DNA from: Microbacterium sp. oral taxon 186 str. F0373
GTDB taxonomy: Bacteria; Actinomycetota; Actinomycetes; Actinomycetales; Microbacteriaceae
Direction: 5' to 3'
Assembly (NCBI RefSeq): GCF_000411455.1
Contig: NZ_KE150458.1
Span: 694,876 to 758,875 of the forward strand
Length of the DNA: 64,000 nucleotides
Shown: positions 1 through 10,359 of the stretch, piece after piece
Layout: every line of letters begins with the position of its first letter
Position numbering within the stretch: position 1 is the stretch's first letter
Translations under genes and position numbers: made by a program
The notes under the pieces: generated by a model
Told to the model about the DNA's origin: nothing
Seen by the model: the letters and a program-made list of their open reading frames with translations, nothing else
Database searches by the model: none

Positions 1-1
1 C

Positions 2-97
2 AAGAAGCCACAGCGGATGATCGGCCAGCACGGATCGTTGACAGATCAGGAACGCATCGTCCCGCTCATCAGACTCGGCGCGCTCGCGACGGGCTGA
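2..97 (+). CDS. 3' end of a truncated gene (C-terminal 31 residues)
   Basis: An open frame enters from the left edge and ends at a TGA at 95-97. It encodes a basic tail containing RMIGQHGSLTDQERIVPLI and ending in LATG. The phrase 'GQHGS(L)T..E..VPLI' resembles the C-terminal end of alkaline-phosphatase/phosphodiesterase-superfamily proteins, where a conserved His sits in a GxHGxxTxxE context. Such a gene is often found next to sepH in Microbacteriaceae, but that is recollection and not proven here. The gene is convergent with sepH, with about 30 bp between the stops. The reading frame is clear; the function is tentative because almost all of the protein lies outside the window. Confidence 0.55.
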   Translation, partial: KKPQRMIGQHGSLTDQERIVPLIRLGALATG

Positions 98-127
98 GCA
101 TCCGTCCCGCGCCGACCTCGACGCGAC

Positions 128-1168
128 TCACCCGTCTTCGGTGCGCGCTCCGAAGACGATCTCGTCCCACGACGGCATCGAGGTGCGCCCCTTGCGGCGA
201 GACGAATCGCTGATGACGGTGTCTTCCATCGTGGATGCCGAGTCCTCGGCATCCGTCGCCGATTCGTCGTAGCCGGGCTCGAGCGCGTCGAACAGCGCCA
301 CGGGGGAGTGGGGACGCTCCGTGGAGGACTCCTCCGCGGGCATGGGCTCACGCTGGCCGCGACGGCGGCGCAGCGCCTCGAGGAGGTCGGCTGTCTCGGC
401 CGATGTGACCGCGTGGTCGGGAGCGCGCTTGATCGCGGCATCCTGAACCGCGGGCGCGACGGGCACGCGCACGTCCGGCCGCGTGATGTCCGCGTCGGGA
501 GCGAGGGAGTCGGCGTCCAGTCGCCGCGGGCCGAACGCGCCGGAGTCGAACCGCGGCGCGTCCTTCAGCGGCGATGCATCCAGCGCGCGCAGGCGGGGGA
601 TCAGTCCTTCGGGGAGCGACCCCTGACGAGAGAGCTGGGTCGCATCGGCGTTGAGCGGAGCGAGACTGCTGCGGCGCGGGTCGAAGCCCCACCGTGCGTC
701 GTGGTCGACCTCGTTCGCCGTGAACTCGAGCTTGACGACCCAGCCGTCCTCGTCCTTCCAGCTGGTCCACCGTTCACCGCTCGCGCCCGCTTCGGCGAGC
801 TTCGCCCGCACCGCGACCCCGAACGTCGGCTGCGCCGCGGCATCGAGCTCACCCGCGATCAGCACCGGGACGGCCAGCGCCTGGCCCACGATGTGCTCGC
901 GCTCGGCGAGAACGGGACGCTCGAAGCGCTGCACGTCCTCCAGACGAGCGCCGAGCAGCTCCGCGACCTCCTGCGCCGACAGACCGGAACGGATATGCGC
1001 CTGGATGTCGCGAGGGCTCGGCCGCGCCGCACGCGGCTCGTTGTCGCGCTGTGCGCGGCGCAGCTGACTGCGCAGCGTCTCGTCGATCGGCAGCGCGTAC
1101 CGTTCGCCGGACTCCGTGGCGAGAACGAGGACACCTTCCTCGGTTCCGATCACCTTGAGCTGTTCCAT
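128..1168 (-). CDS. sepH: Septation protein SepH (DUF3071 family)
   Basis: A 346-aa protein starting MEQLKVIGTEEGVLVLATES, the typical N-terminus of DUF3071/SepH, which in Streptomyces and mycobacteria binds FtsZ and stimulates its assembly at division septa. The N-terminal third holds the DUF3071 domain with an internal helix-turn-helix-like stretch (SAQEVAELLG, about residues 68-77). The rest is Arg/Ala/Pro-rich and probably disordered. I chose the ATG at 1166-1168 over upstream in-frame starts because the strand carries GGGAGGGTG just before it and family members begin here. It is divergent from the DUF4193 gene with a 247-bp gap. Family assignment is strong; the role in division is inferred from homologues. 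Confidence 0.9.
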   Translation of the reverse strand: MEQLKVIGTEEGVLVLATESGERYALPIDETLRSQLRRAQRDNEPRAARPSPRDIQAHIRSGLSAQEVAELLGARLEDVQRFERPVLAEREHIVGQALAVPVLIAGELDAAAQPTFGVAVRAKLAEAGASGERWTSWKDEDGWVVKLEFTANEVDHDARWGFDPRRSSLAPLNADATQLSRQGSLPEGLIPRLRALDASPLKDAPRFDSGAFGPRRLDADSLAPDADITRPDVRVPVAPAVQDAAIKRAPDHAVTSAETADLLEALRRRRGQREPMPAEESSTERPHSPVALFDALEPGYDESATDAEDSASTMEDTVISDSSRRKGRTSMPSWDEIVFGARTEDG

Positions 1169-1317
1169 GCGAAACACCCTCCCGTTCCCTGTTCGGGCAC
1201 GATTCGATTGCCGGGGCCATGCTGTCACAGCACTTCGCCGCACTCGGGAATATCGCGGGCGCGCCGCGAGTTCCATGCGACGCACCCGCCGGAAGCGGGC
1301 ACGCACACGACGATCAT

Positions 1318-1346
1318 TTGCGAAATCCGAACCCGTCGTGCAAACT
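1318..1346 (+). promoter_or_regulatory. Candidate promoter for the DUF4193 gene
   Basis: TTGCGA at 1318-1323 and CAAACT at 1341-1346 are separated by 17 bp, which gives a plausible sigma-70-type promoter on the plus strand. The expected start near 1353 would leave a leader of about 60 nt before the ATG at 1416. The C at the first -10 position is unusual but recurs at other promoters in this window. Confidence 0.45.
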
Positions 1347-1415
1347 ATCGCCGCCCCACGTCGGTCCCCCCGGCCGCGAGTCGGCACTTTGGCAACACAC
1401 CTGGAAGTTGAGAGC

Positions 1416-1706
1416 ATGGCGACCGATTACGACGCCCCCCGTAAGACCGACGACGACAGCGAGTCGATCGAGGCTCTGAAGGAGCGCGTTCCCGACAAGA
1501 TGTCCGGGGCCGTCGACGTCGAGGATGCCGACAACCCCTCGGGCTTCGAGCTGCCCGGCGCCGACCTCTCCGACCTGGAGCTGGACGTCGTCGTCCTGCC
1601 GCCGCAGGAAGACGAGTTCACCTGCGTCGAGTGCTTCCTCGTGAAGCACCGCACCCAGATCGACCACGAGATCGCGGGCGGCGCCGTCTGCATCGAGTGC
1701 GCCTGA
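1416..1706 (+). CDS. DUF4193 family zinc-ribbon-like protein
   Basis: A 96-aa acidic protein beginning MATDYDAPRKTDDDSESIE. It has two CxxC pairs near the C-terminus (CVEC and CIEC, the latter at the extreme end), arranged as a compact metal-binding module. This matches the actinobacterial DUF4193 family, found near sigA, dut and sepH in mycobacteria and other actinobacteria. No enzymatic function is established. A zinc-binding regulatory role, perhaps RNA-polymerase related, is only inference from size and cysteines. The ATG at 1416 follows a weak GGAAG. The product spans the usual length of the family. Confidence 0.85.
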   Translation: MATDYDAPRKTDDDSESIEALKERVPDKMSGAVDVEDADNPSGFELPGADLSDLELDVVVLPPQEDEFTCVECFLVKHRTQIDHEIAGGAVCIECA

Positions 1707-1749
1707 GAACCCTCGGCCCCGCAGAGCCGATCCCGCTGTCGAGCTGATC

Positions 1750-2226
1750 TCAGCGCGACTGCGCACGCGTGATCGCGGCGACCACCCGGTCAGGTGTGCG
1801 CGTCGCGAACACCCACTCCGTGACGGGGTCGCCGGGATCGAGGACGGGAACGCGGACCACGGGGTCGATCCCGCCGCGGAACATGTGCCATGCCGTCGCG
1901 GACAGCTGAGGACCACGCGCGGCGCGCGCCTCGTCTGCCCACAACGGGTCGGCGGTACCCAGCTGATCGACCGGGATATGCGCGCGACCGACTCGCAGCT
2001 CGCCGCCTCGCACCTCCACGACCGGAGACGCGAAGACGAGCAGGCAGATCAGGACGGCACCCACGGCGATCCCCGCGGCGAGGGCGATGGTCGGATCCAG
2101 CGGGACGAACACCAGCGCGACCATCGGCGCCACCACCGCCGAGCTGAGCAGCGTCCACAGCGACGGACTGAGCCGTTCGCGGTAGCGGACGTCGGAAACG
2201 GGAGCGGCTGGAGCGGCGATGTGCAT
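1750..2226 (-). CDS. DUF3093 membrane protein
   Basis: A 158-aa protein with two adjacent hydrophobic segments (about residues 25-45 and 48-70: SSAVVAPMVALVFVPLD and IALAAGIAVGAVLICLLVFA), followed by a soluble domain containing the GRAHIP and PVLDPGDPVTEWVFATR stretches. This fits DUF3093, the partner of dut in actinobacteria. The start ATG (2224-2226) directly abuts the -10 of dut (2227-2232) on the other strand, so the two genes are tightly divergent. GAGGG lies 2 nt before this start. The function is unknown; the cytoplasmic domain may resemble a PH-like fold, but I cannot verify that. Confidence 0.82.
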   Translation of the reverse strand: MHIAAPAAPVSDVRYRERLSPSLWTLLSSAVVAPMVALVFVPLDPTIALAAGIAVGAVLICLLVFASPVVEVRGGELRVGRAHIPVDQLGTADPLWADEARAARGPQLSATAWHMFRGGIDPVVRVPVLDPGDPVTEWVFATRTPDRVVAAITRAQSR

Positions 2227-2232
2227 TACCCT
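2227..2232 (+). promoter_or_regulatory. -10 element of leaderless dut transcript
   Basis: TACCCT lies exactly 6 nt before the GTG at 2239. There is no Shine-Dalgarno, which suggests transcription begins at the start codon. It decides the dut start against the later in-frame GTG at 2251. Confidence 0.6.
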
Positions 2233-2238
2233 CGTGGA

Positions 2239-2688
2239 GTGATCGAATCCGTGGACGTTCCCATTATCGCGCCGCAGGTTCCCGTCTATGCACATCCCGG
2301 CGACGCCGGCGCAGATCTGGTCTCCTCCGAGAGCGTAAGACTCGAACCGGGCGCCCGCGCACTGGTGGGCACGGGCGTGCGGATCGCCCTGCCGGACGGA
2401 TACGCCGCTTTCGTCGTGCCGCGCAGCGGTCTGGCCGCGAAGCACGGCATCACCATCGTCAATGCGCCCGGAACGATCGACGCGGGCTACCGCGGTGAGA
2501 TCAAGGTCGCGCTCCTGAACACCGATACGCGCGAGGCGTACGACATCGCCGTGGGCGACCGCATCGCACAGCTCATCGTCATGCCCGTCCCGCGCGTCCA
2601 CTTCCTCCCCGTCGACGACTTGCCCGACACCGCACGCGGCGAGGGCGGGTTCGGCTCGACGGGCTATCAGACAGGAGTCACCGCATGA
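2239..2688 (+). CDS. dut: Deoxyuridine 5'-triphosphate nucleotidohydrolase (dUTPase)
   Basis: Hydrolyses dUTP to dUMP and pyrophosphate, which keeps uracil out of DNA and supplies dTMP synthesis. The 149-aa product has all five motifs of trimeric dUTPases in order: HPGDAGADL (motif 1), PRSGLA (2), GTIDAGYRGEIKVALLN (3, with the catalytic Asp), GDRIAQLIV (4) and the glycine-rich C-terminal RGEGGFGSTG (5). The GTG start at 2239 is chosen because a TACCCT -10 sits 6 nt upstream, which predicts a leaderless mRNA. The stop overlaps the next start (ATGA at 2685-2688), so DUF3710 and DUF3159 are likely translationally coupled to it. Confidence 0.95.
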   Translation: MIESVDVPIIAPQVPVYAHPGDAGADLVSSESVRLEPGARALVGTGVRIALPDGYAAFVVPRSGLAAKHGITIVNAPGTIDAGYRGEIKVALLNTDTREAYDIAVGDRIAQLIVMPVPRVHFLPVDDLPDTARGEGGFGSTGYQTGVTA

Positions 2689-3269
2689 GCGATGAACTGC
2701 AGCCCACCGGCGCGGGCGACCGCGCTTCGACGGGGCCCTTCGACGAGACGGAGGCGAACCCCGTTCGCCCCTACATCGATCTCGGTGGCATCAAGGTGCT
2801 CCCGCGCGAGGGACTGAACCTCCGCCTCGAAGTCGAGGAGCAGACGAAGCGCATCGTCGCGGTCGGGCTCGACTACGCCGATTCGACCCTGCAGGTGCAG
2901 CCGTTCGCCGCCCCGCGCTCCAGCGGACTGTGGGAGGAGACCCGCGACCAGATCCGCCAGCAGATCCGCCAGCAGGGCGGGCGCGTGGAGGAGCGCCACG
3001 GCCCGCTCGGCGCCGAACTGCTCGCGGAGGTTCCCGTGGTGAGCGGGCCAGACGCGGTGGCCGGCAAGCGCCTGGCACGGTTCGTCGGCGTCGACGGACC
3101 CCGCTGGTTCCTGCGCGGGGTGATCGGGGGAGCGGCCACGACCGACGTCGAGGCGGCTGCGCGCGTGGAGGATCTCTTCCGCTCGATCGTCGTGGTGCGC
3201 GGCGGTAGCCCCATGCCGCCGCGCGATCTCATCCCGCTGAAGATGCCCGCCGCCCCCGGCACCGCATGA
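2685..3269 (+). CDS. DUF3710 family protein
   Basis: A 194-aa soluble protein matching the actinobacterial DUF3710 family. It has an acidic N-terminus, then YIDLGGIKVLPREGLNLRLEVEE, a QIRQQIRQQGGRVEERHGPLGAEL segment, and VGVDGPRWFLRGVIGG, which is the most conserved-looking block. No catalytic motif is recognisable. It overlaps dut by 4 bp upstream and DUF3159 by 4 bp downstream, so the three form one operon. This order is conserved in mycobacteria and corynebacteria. The function is unknown. Confidence 0.85.
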   Translation: MSDELQPTGAGDRASTGPFDETEANPVRPYIDLGGIKVLPREGLNLRLEVEEQTKRIVAVGLDYADSTLQVQPFAAPRSSGLWEETRDQIRQQIRQQGGRVEERHGPLGAELLAEVPVVSGPDAVAGKRLARFVGVDGPRWFLRGVIGGAATTDVEAAARVEDLFRSIVVVRGGSPMPPRDLIPLKMPAAPGTA

Positions 3270-4024
3270 GCTCGCCGGCGCAGGAGCCCGAGGACGCGGC
3301 ATCCGATCCGCTCACGCCGCCACCACCGTCGGCGTCGGATCTTCTCGGAAGCGCACTCGGCAATGCGGCGCGACGGGCCGGCCTCGATCCGTCCCGACAG
3401 TCGCACACTGGACACGTCGTCTGGGCCGCCATGGGCGGCTGGCGGGGGGTGCTGGAGAGCGTGCTGCCCGGACTCGCGTTCGTCGTGCTGTTCACGACCA
3501 CGGCCGACCTCGCGCTCTCGCTCGCGATCTCCGTGGGCGCAGCGGCGATCTTCACGATCGTCCGTCTCATCCAGCGCTCGCCCGTCAGTGCCGCACTGGG
3601 AGGACTCATTGCGACCGGTGTCGCCGCGGTCCTGGCCCTGTGGACCGGGCGAGGACAGGACAACTTCGTTCCCGGCCTGATCACCAACGCGGCCTATGGG
3701 ACGGCATTCCTCGTCTCGGCGCTGATCGGTTGGTCCCTGATCGGGCTGGCCGTGGGTTTCCTCATGAACGAAGGCACGCGGTGGCGCGTCGATCCGCGCA
3801 AGCGCCGTGTGTTCTTCTGGCTCGCGATCGCTTGGGCCGCACTGTTCTACCTGCGCCTCGCGGTGCAGCTGCCCTTCTACTTCGCCGGCGATGTGACGAC
3901 CCTCGGCACTCTCAAGCTCGTGATGGGCCTGCCGTTGTTCGCCCCGCTCGTCGCCGTCACCTGGCTCGCCGTTCGGGCTGTCTACCCCCGCCCGCACGAG
4001 ACCGACTCGGCATCCGCGGCGTGA
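3266..4024 (+). CDS. DUF3159 integral membrane protein
   Basis: A 252-aa protein with about five to six hydrophobic helices. Examples are VLPGLAFVVLFTTTADLALSL, AALGGLIATGVAAVLALW, GTAFLVSALIGWSLIGLAVGF and LFAPLVAVTWLAVRAVY. A conserved-looking FLMNEGTRWRVDPRKRRVFFWLAIAWAALFYLRLAVQLPFYF region is typical of DUF3159. It starts at an ATGA overlap with DUF3710. The function is unknown; transport or membrane organisation has been suggested only by topology. The TGA stop at 4022-4024 is only 4 bp from the aconitase-promoter palindrome. Confidence 0.82.
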   Translation: MSSPAQEPEDAASDPLTPPPPSASDLLGSALGNAARRAGLDPSRQSHTGHVVWAAMGGWRGVLESVLPGLAFVVLFTTTADLALSLAISVGAAAIFTIVRLIQRSPVSAALGGLIATGVAAVLALWTGRGQDNFVPGLITNAAYGTAFLVSALIGWSLIGLAVGFLMNEGTRWRVDPRKRRVFFWLAIAWAALFYLRLAVQLPFYFAGDVTTLGTLKLVMGLPLFAPLVAVTWLAVRAVYPRPHETDSASAA

Positions 4025-4027
4025 TAG

Positions 4028-4051
4028 ATTTATCTTGATATCAAGATAAAT
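4028..4051. promoter_or_regulatory. 24-bp perfect palindrome, probable MarR-type operator of acnA
   Basis: Positions 4028-4039 are the exact reverse complement of 4040-4051, with core ATCTTGATATCAAGAT. It is an AT-rich island in a GC-rich genome, 4 bp after the DUF3159 stop and about 175 bp before acnA. The ATCTTGA..TCAAGAT half-site pattern is, to my recollection, the type bound by the MarR regulator TamR, which controls aconitase and other TCA-cycle genes in Streptomyces. The regulator gene is not in this window. The palindrome is certain; the regulator assignment is inference. The remaining 4052-4226 holds no other gene. Confidence 0.75.
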
Positions 4052-4226
4052 TCCTTCGCCCTCGATGCGCCCAGGTCGACATCGCCGGGTAAGGACAACC
4101 TCACTAGCCCGCCGCCGCGGCGGCGGGGAAGATGGAGAATCAGGCGACGGCCGTCCATGCCCGACCCTGACCCCGCCGACCGACTGAGCCCGCGGCCTCA
4201 GGAACTCCCAACGAAGGAGAGCAGAC

Positions 4227-7064
<2,838 letters not shown>

Positions 7065-7077
7065 GCGCCGGTTATAA

Positions 7078-7121
7078 CGCCCCGGCATCGGTCCCCGCAA
7101 GGGGACGCCGATGCCGGGGCG
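7078..7121 (+). terminator. Terminator after acnA
   Basis: A 14-bp perfect stem (7078-7091 with 7108-7121, CGCCCCGGCATCGG and its complement) encloses a smaller CCCC-gcaa-GGGG hairpin. There is no T-tract, as is common for actinobacterial terminators. Confidence 0.8.
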
Positions 7122-7138
7122 TCGGCGTTGGCGAGACG

Positions 7139-7144
7139 TAGACT
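7139..7144 (+). promoter_or_regulatory. -10 element of leaderless dxs transcript
   Basis: TAGACT sits 6 nt before the dxs ATG at 7151. The GGAGG at 7146-7150 touches the ATG and is too close to act as a ribosome binding site, which favours leaderless initiation. Confidence 0.6.
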
Positions 7145-7150
7145 CGGAGG

Positions 7151-9130
7151 ATGAGTCTGCTCGCTTCGATCACGGGTCCGCGCGACCTGGACTCCCTGAC
7201 CGCCGAGCAGCTCGAGCAGCTCGCGCAGGAGATCCGTGACTTCCTCGTCGAGAACGTCGCGCGCACGGGAGGCCATCTCGGACCGAATCTCGGTGTGGTG
7301 GAATTGACCATCGCTCTGCACCGCGTCTTCGACTCACCCAATGATCCCTTCGTGTTCGACACGGGTCACCAGTCGTACGTGCACAAGCTGCTGACCGGGC
7401 GTCAGGACTTTCGCGGGCTGCGCTCGCGCGGCGGCCTCGCCGGCTACCCGCAGCGGGCGGAGAGCGTGCACGACGTCGTCGAGTCCTCGCACGCCTCGAG
7501 TTCCCTCAGCTGGGCGGACGGCATCTCGCGAGCGTTGACCCGCACCGGACGCAAGGATCACCACGTCGTCGCTGTCGTCGGAGACGGCGCGCTCACCGGC
7601 GGGATGACCTGGGAGGCGCTGAACAACATCTCCGACGACAACGATCGCAACCTCGTCATCATCGTCAACGACAACGGGCGCTCCTATGCGCCCACGATCG
7701 GCGGCATGGCGCGCTACCTGAACCGGGTGCGCACCACCGAGGGGTACGAGAGCCTGCGCAAGAGCTCGGCATCCTTCTTCCGCCGCCTCGGGCCGATGGG
7801 TCGCGCCGTCTACCGCGGTGTACGCGGCGGCACGCATGGATTCCTCTCGCGCTTCTCGAACAACGAGGCGCTGTACTCGAACCTCGACATCAAGTACCTC
7901 GGTCCGATCGACGGGCATGATCTCGTCGCGCTGCAGGAGACGTTGCAGCTGGCCAAGGACTACGGTGCCCCGGTGATCGTGCACGTCATCACCGAGAAGG
8001 GCCGCGGCTACGAGCCCGCACGCAACGACGAGGCCGATCAGTTCCACGCCGTCGGCAAGATCGACCCGGCGACGGGCGAGCCGCTGGGCTCCTCGGATGC
8101 CGTCGCCTGGACCGACGCTTTCGCTGACGCACTCGTGGCGGCGGGGGAGCGACGCGACGATGTCATCGCGATCACGGCGGCGATGCTGCGTCCGACGGGC
8201 CTGCAGCCGTTCGCGCAGCGCTTCCCCGATCGCGTCTACGACGTCGGCATCGCCGAGCAGCACGCGGTGGCCTCGGCGGCGGGCCTCGCCTTCGGCGGAC
8301 TGCACCCGGTGGTCGCGATCTATGCGACGTTCATGAACCGCGCCTTCGACCAGGTGTTGATGGATGTGGCCCTGCATCGCGCGGGCGTGACGTTCGTTCT
8401 CGATCGCTCCGGTGTGACCGGACCCGACGGCCCCAGCCACCACGGTGTGTGGGATCTCGCGATGCTGCAGCTGGTGCCCGGCATCCGCATCGCCGCGCCC
8501 CGCGACGAGGCGCGGTTGCGGGAGGAGTTCGACGAGGCGATCGCCGTCGATGACGCGCCCACGGTGATCCGCTTCCCGAAGGGCGCCGTCGCGGTGGATC
8601 AGCCGGCCCTCAAACGCCTCTCCGACGGTGTCGACGTGCTGTGGCAGGACGGCGCCGAGGATGTTCTGCTCGTCGGCATCGGCCCGATGACGCAGCTCGC
8701 GGTGGAGGTCGCCGAGCGCCTCCGTGCCCAGGGGATCGGAGCGACCGTCGTCGACCCGCGCTGGGTCGTGCCCGTGCAGCCCTCGATCGTGAAGCTCGCT
8801 GCCGCCCATCGCCTGGTGATCACGATCGAGGACGGCATCCGCGTGGGTGGTGTCGGAACACGCGTGCGTCAGGTGCTGCGCGAGGCGGGCGTGGACACGG
8901 CGGTCGACGAGCTCGGCCTGCCCGATGCCTTCATCGATCACGCAAGCCGGGAGCAGATCCTCGAAGACGCCGGCCTGTCGGCCGCGAAGATCGCGCAGGA
9001 CGTCGTCGCGCAGGTGCTCGGCACCCGCATTCCGATCGCCCGTCCGTCCACCGATACTGGGGCGATCTGGACCGTGCGGGGCGGCGCCGACAGCTCCGAA
9101 CACGCCGACCACGGCGACGCGCGGGGCTGA
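7151..9130 (+). CDS. dxs: 1-deoxy-D-xylulose-5-phosphate synthase
   Basis: The first enzyme of the MEP isoprenoid pathway. It condenses pyruvate and glyceraldehyde-3-phosphate with thiamine diphosphate. At 659 aa it begins [16 protein letters not shown], the usual Dxs N-terminus. It has the ThDP/Mg motif [16 protein letters not shown] near residue 144. Further blocks are the substrate-binding [29 protein letters not shown] with the catalytic Glu, and a transketolase C-terminal domain. The final 35 residues are extra and polar. It is a monocistronic-looking gene between the acnA terminator and a convergent membrane-protein gene whose stop is only 6 bp away. The start is fixed by the -10 six nt upstream. 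Confidence 0.97.
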   Translation: MSLLASITGPRDLDSLTAEQLEQLAQEIRDFLVENVARTGGHLGPNLGVVELTIALHRVFDSPNDPFVFDTGHQSYVHKLLTGRQDFRGLRSRGGLAGYPQRAESVHDVVESSHASSSLSWADGISRALTRTGRKDHHVVAVVGDGALTGGMTWEALNNISDDNDRNLVIIVNDNGRSYAPTIGGMARYLNRVRTTEGYESLRKSSASFFRRLGPMGRAVYRGVRGGTHGFLSRFSNNEALYSNLDIKYLGPIDGHDLVALQETLQLAKDYGAPVIVHVITEKGRGYEPARNDEADQFHAVGKIDPATGEPLGSSDAVAWTDAFADALVAAGERRDDVIAITAAMLRPTGLQPFAQRFPDRVYDVGIAEQHAVASAAGLAFGGLHPVVAIYATFMNRAFDQVLMDVALHRAGVTFVLDRSGVTGPDGPSHHGVWDLAMLQLVPGIRIAAPRDEARLREEFDEAIAVDDAPTVIRFPKGAVAVDQPALKRLSDGVDVLWQDGAEDVLLVGIGPMTQLAVEVAERLRAQGIGATVVDPRWVVPVQPSIVKLAAAHRLVITIEDGIRVGGVGTRVRQVLREAGVDTAVDELGLPDAFIDHASREQILEDAGLSAAKIAQDVVAQVLGTRIPIARPSTDTGAIWTVRGGADSSEHADHGDARG

Positions 9131-9136
9131 ACCCCG

Positions 9137-9640
9137 TCAGCCGCGGAGCGGGCGATCCTCCTCCTCGATCGGGGGATCACGTCGATTCGGCGTTCGGTCG
9201 GCCTGCCATCGGCCGTAGACCGTCGCGCCCGCGCACACCGCGATGACAACGCCGACCATCACAGGATCGAGCATCGCCGGTCGCGACATCGCAGTGAAGA
9301 TGCTCATCACCGCCGCACCGATGGCGATGCCGAAGGCAGCGAACGCACTGAGATGAACCCATCGGCGACGCACGCCGCGAAGCGCATAGCCGACAAGCGC
9401 GGCGACGGGCAGTCCCAGGACGGTCACGAAGATCGAGACGACGCCGCCGACAGCGGCGACCCAGCCGGCAGCGTAGACCGCCGCGCCGACGCTTGGCGGG
9501 GTGAAGGGCCTCATGCTGGCAAGCGCTGCCCACACGAAAGCAGCGATCGTGAGCAGCGTCACGAACCCGAGCCAGGCGTGCAGCGCACCGCGCCACAGCT
9601 GGTCGCGTGTGAACGCGCCCGCTGCCGACGGAGGGTTCAC
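9137..9640 (-). CDS. Membrane protein of unknown function, coupled to a TetR regulator
   Basis: A 167-aa protein with about four hydrophobic helices (WLGFVTLLTIAAFVWAALASM, a long AAVYAAGWVAAVGGVVSIFVTVLGLPVAALVGYAL region, FAAFGIAIGAAVMSIF and VMVGVVIAVCAGATVYG) and a charged C-terminus (EEEDRPLRG). I do not recognise the family. Its ATG overlaps the stop of the TetR gene by 4 bp, so it is translated from the same mRNA and may be regulated with it, or sense the regulator's signal. This is inference from position only. Confidence 0.7.
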   Translation of the reverse strand: MNPPSAAGAFTRDQLWRGALHAWLGFVTLLTIAAFVWAALASMRPFTPPSVGAAVYAAGWVAAVGGVVSIFVTVLGLPVAALVGYALRGVRRRWVHLSAFAAFGIAIGAAVMSIFTAMSRPAMLDPVMVGVVIAVCAGATVYGRWQADRTPNRRDPPIEEEDRPLRG

Positions 9641-10317
9641 CGCCCGGCCTCGGCGATGAGCTCCAGAAGCTCGCGGACGACGCCGCGCACGATGGGCAAT
9701 CGTGCAAGCGGCAGCGTCGTCCGCAGCAGCGCCAGGCCGCGATCGAGCAGGCGCCGCGTCCGCTGCTGACCGTCGGAGCGGTCGTAGACCCAGAAGAGCG
9801 CCAGCAGGAGATGCCCGAGGAAGAGCACCGTGGGCAGCGCCTGACGGAGATCGCTCGGGACGGTTCCGGAACGTGCGCCGTCCACCGCTTCCCCGAAGAG
9901 TGCTTCCGTGATGGCGCGCGCCTGGCCGGACGCCTCGGCGAGCGGGTTGATCTCCGAGCGTGGGGAGACGGCGGCAGAGAGGAACTCCACCGCATGCTCG
10001 TGGTACGTCGTCAGCTCGTCGAGCCCGGTGCGGTAGACGATGGCGATGCGTTCGACGAGATCGTCCGTGTCGGCGAGGGTCGGTTCGGCCGCCGCCCGAT
10101 GGCGGCGTTGCACGTCGAGGTACAGCTCCTGGACCAGGTCGTTCTTGGTGGCGAAGTGGTAGTAGGCGTTACCCACCGACACGCCCGCCTCCTGCGCGAT
10201 GAGGCGCATGGTCGTCGCTTCGTACCCGCGCTCGCGAAACGAGGTGAGCGCCACCTCGCGCAGCCGGGCACGCGTGCGTTCGCTTTTCGTGGACGCGGGC
10301 CCTTCAGAAGTGAACAT
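9637..10317 (-). CDS. TetR/AcrR family transcriptional regulator
   Basis: A 226-aa one-component regulator. The N-terminal helix-turn-helix is textbook: TRARLREVALTSFRERGYEATTMRLIAQEAGVSVGNAYYHFATKNDLV (about residues 14-62). The C-terminal domain is helical and presumably binds a ligand. A leaderless start is indicated by TATTTT (10329-10324) exactly 6 nt before the ATG. The start codon lies inside the perfect 10-bp palindrome GAACATGTTC (10312-10321), which could be an autoregulatory operator. It is divergent from pepN with a 42-bp gap. The ligand and target genes are unknown. Confidence 0.9.
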   Translation of the reverse strand: MFTSEGPASTKSERTRARLREVALTSFRERGYEATTMRLIAQEAGVSVGNAYYHFATKNDLVQELYLDVQRRHRAAAEPTLADTDDLVERIAIVYRTGLDELTTYHEHAVEFLSAAVSPRSEINPLAEASGQARAITEALFGEAVDGARSGTVPSDLRQALPTVLFLGHLLLALFWVYDRSDGQQRTRRLLDRGLALLRTTLPLARLPIVRGVVRELLELIAEAGR

Positions 10318-10323
10318 GTTCGG

Positions 10324-10353
10324 AAAATATCACAACGTCCGGCGTGACAGCAT
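10324..10353. promoter_or_regulatory. Divergent promoter region, TetR gene and pepN
   Basis: On minus, TATTTT (10329-10324) lies 6 nt before the TetR ATG. On plus, CAGCAT (10348-10353) lies 6 nt before the pepN ATG. The second element lacks the usual first T, so pepN's promoter is less certain. Confidence 0.45.
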
Positions 10354-10359
10354 GGAGCA

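Noticed and set aside
308..1411. Long ORF opposite sepH (about 367 aa)
   Set aside because: Arg/Gly/Pro-rich composition and no recognised motif. It is an artefact of high-GC coding on the other strand. The same applies to the many long opposite-strand frames across acnA, dxs, thrS, rel and alaS.
10312..10321. GAACATGTTC as a LexA/SOS box
   Set aside because: The actinobacterial SOS box has GAAC and GTTC separated by 4 nt. Here the gap is 2, so it is not a match. It may instead be an autoregulatory TetR site.
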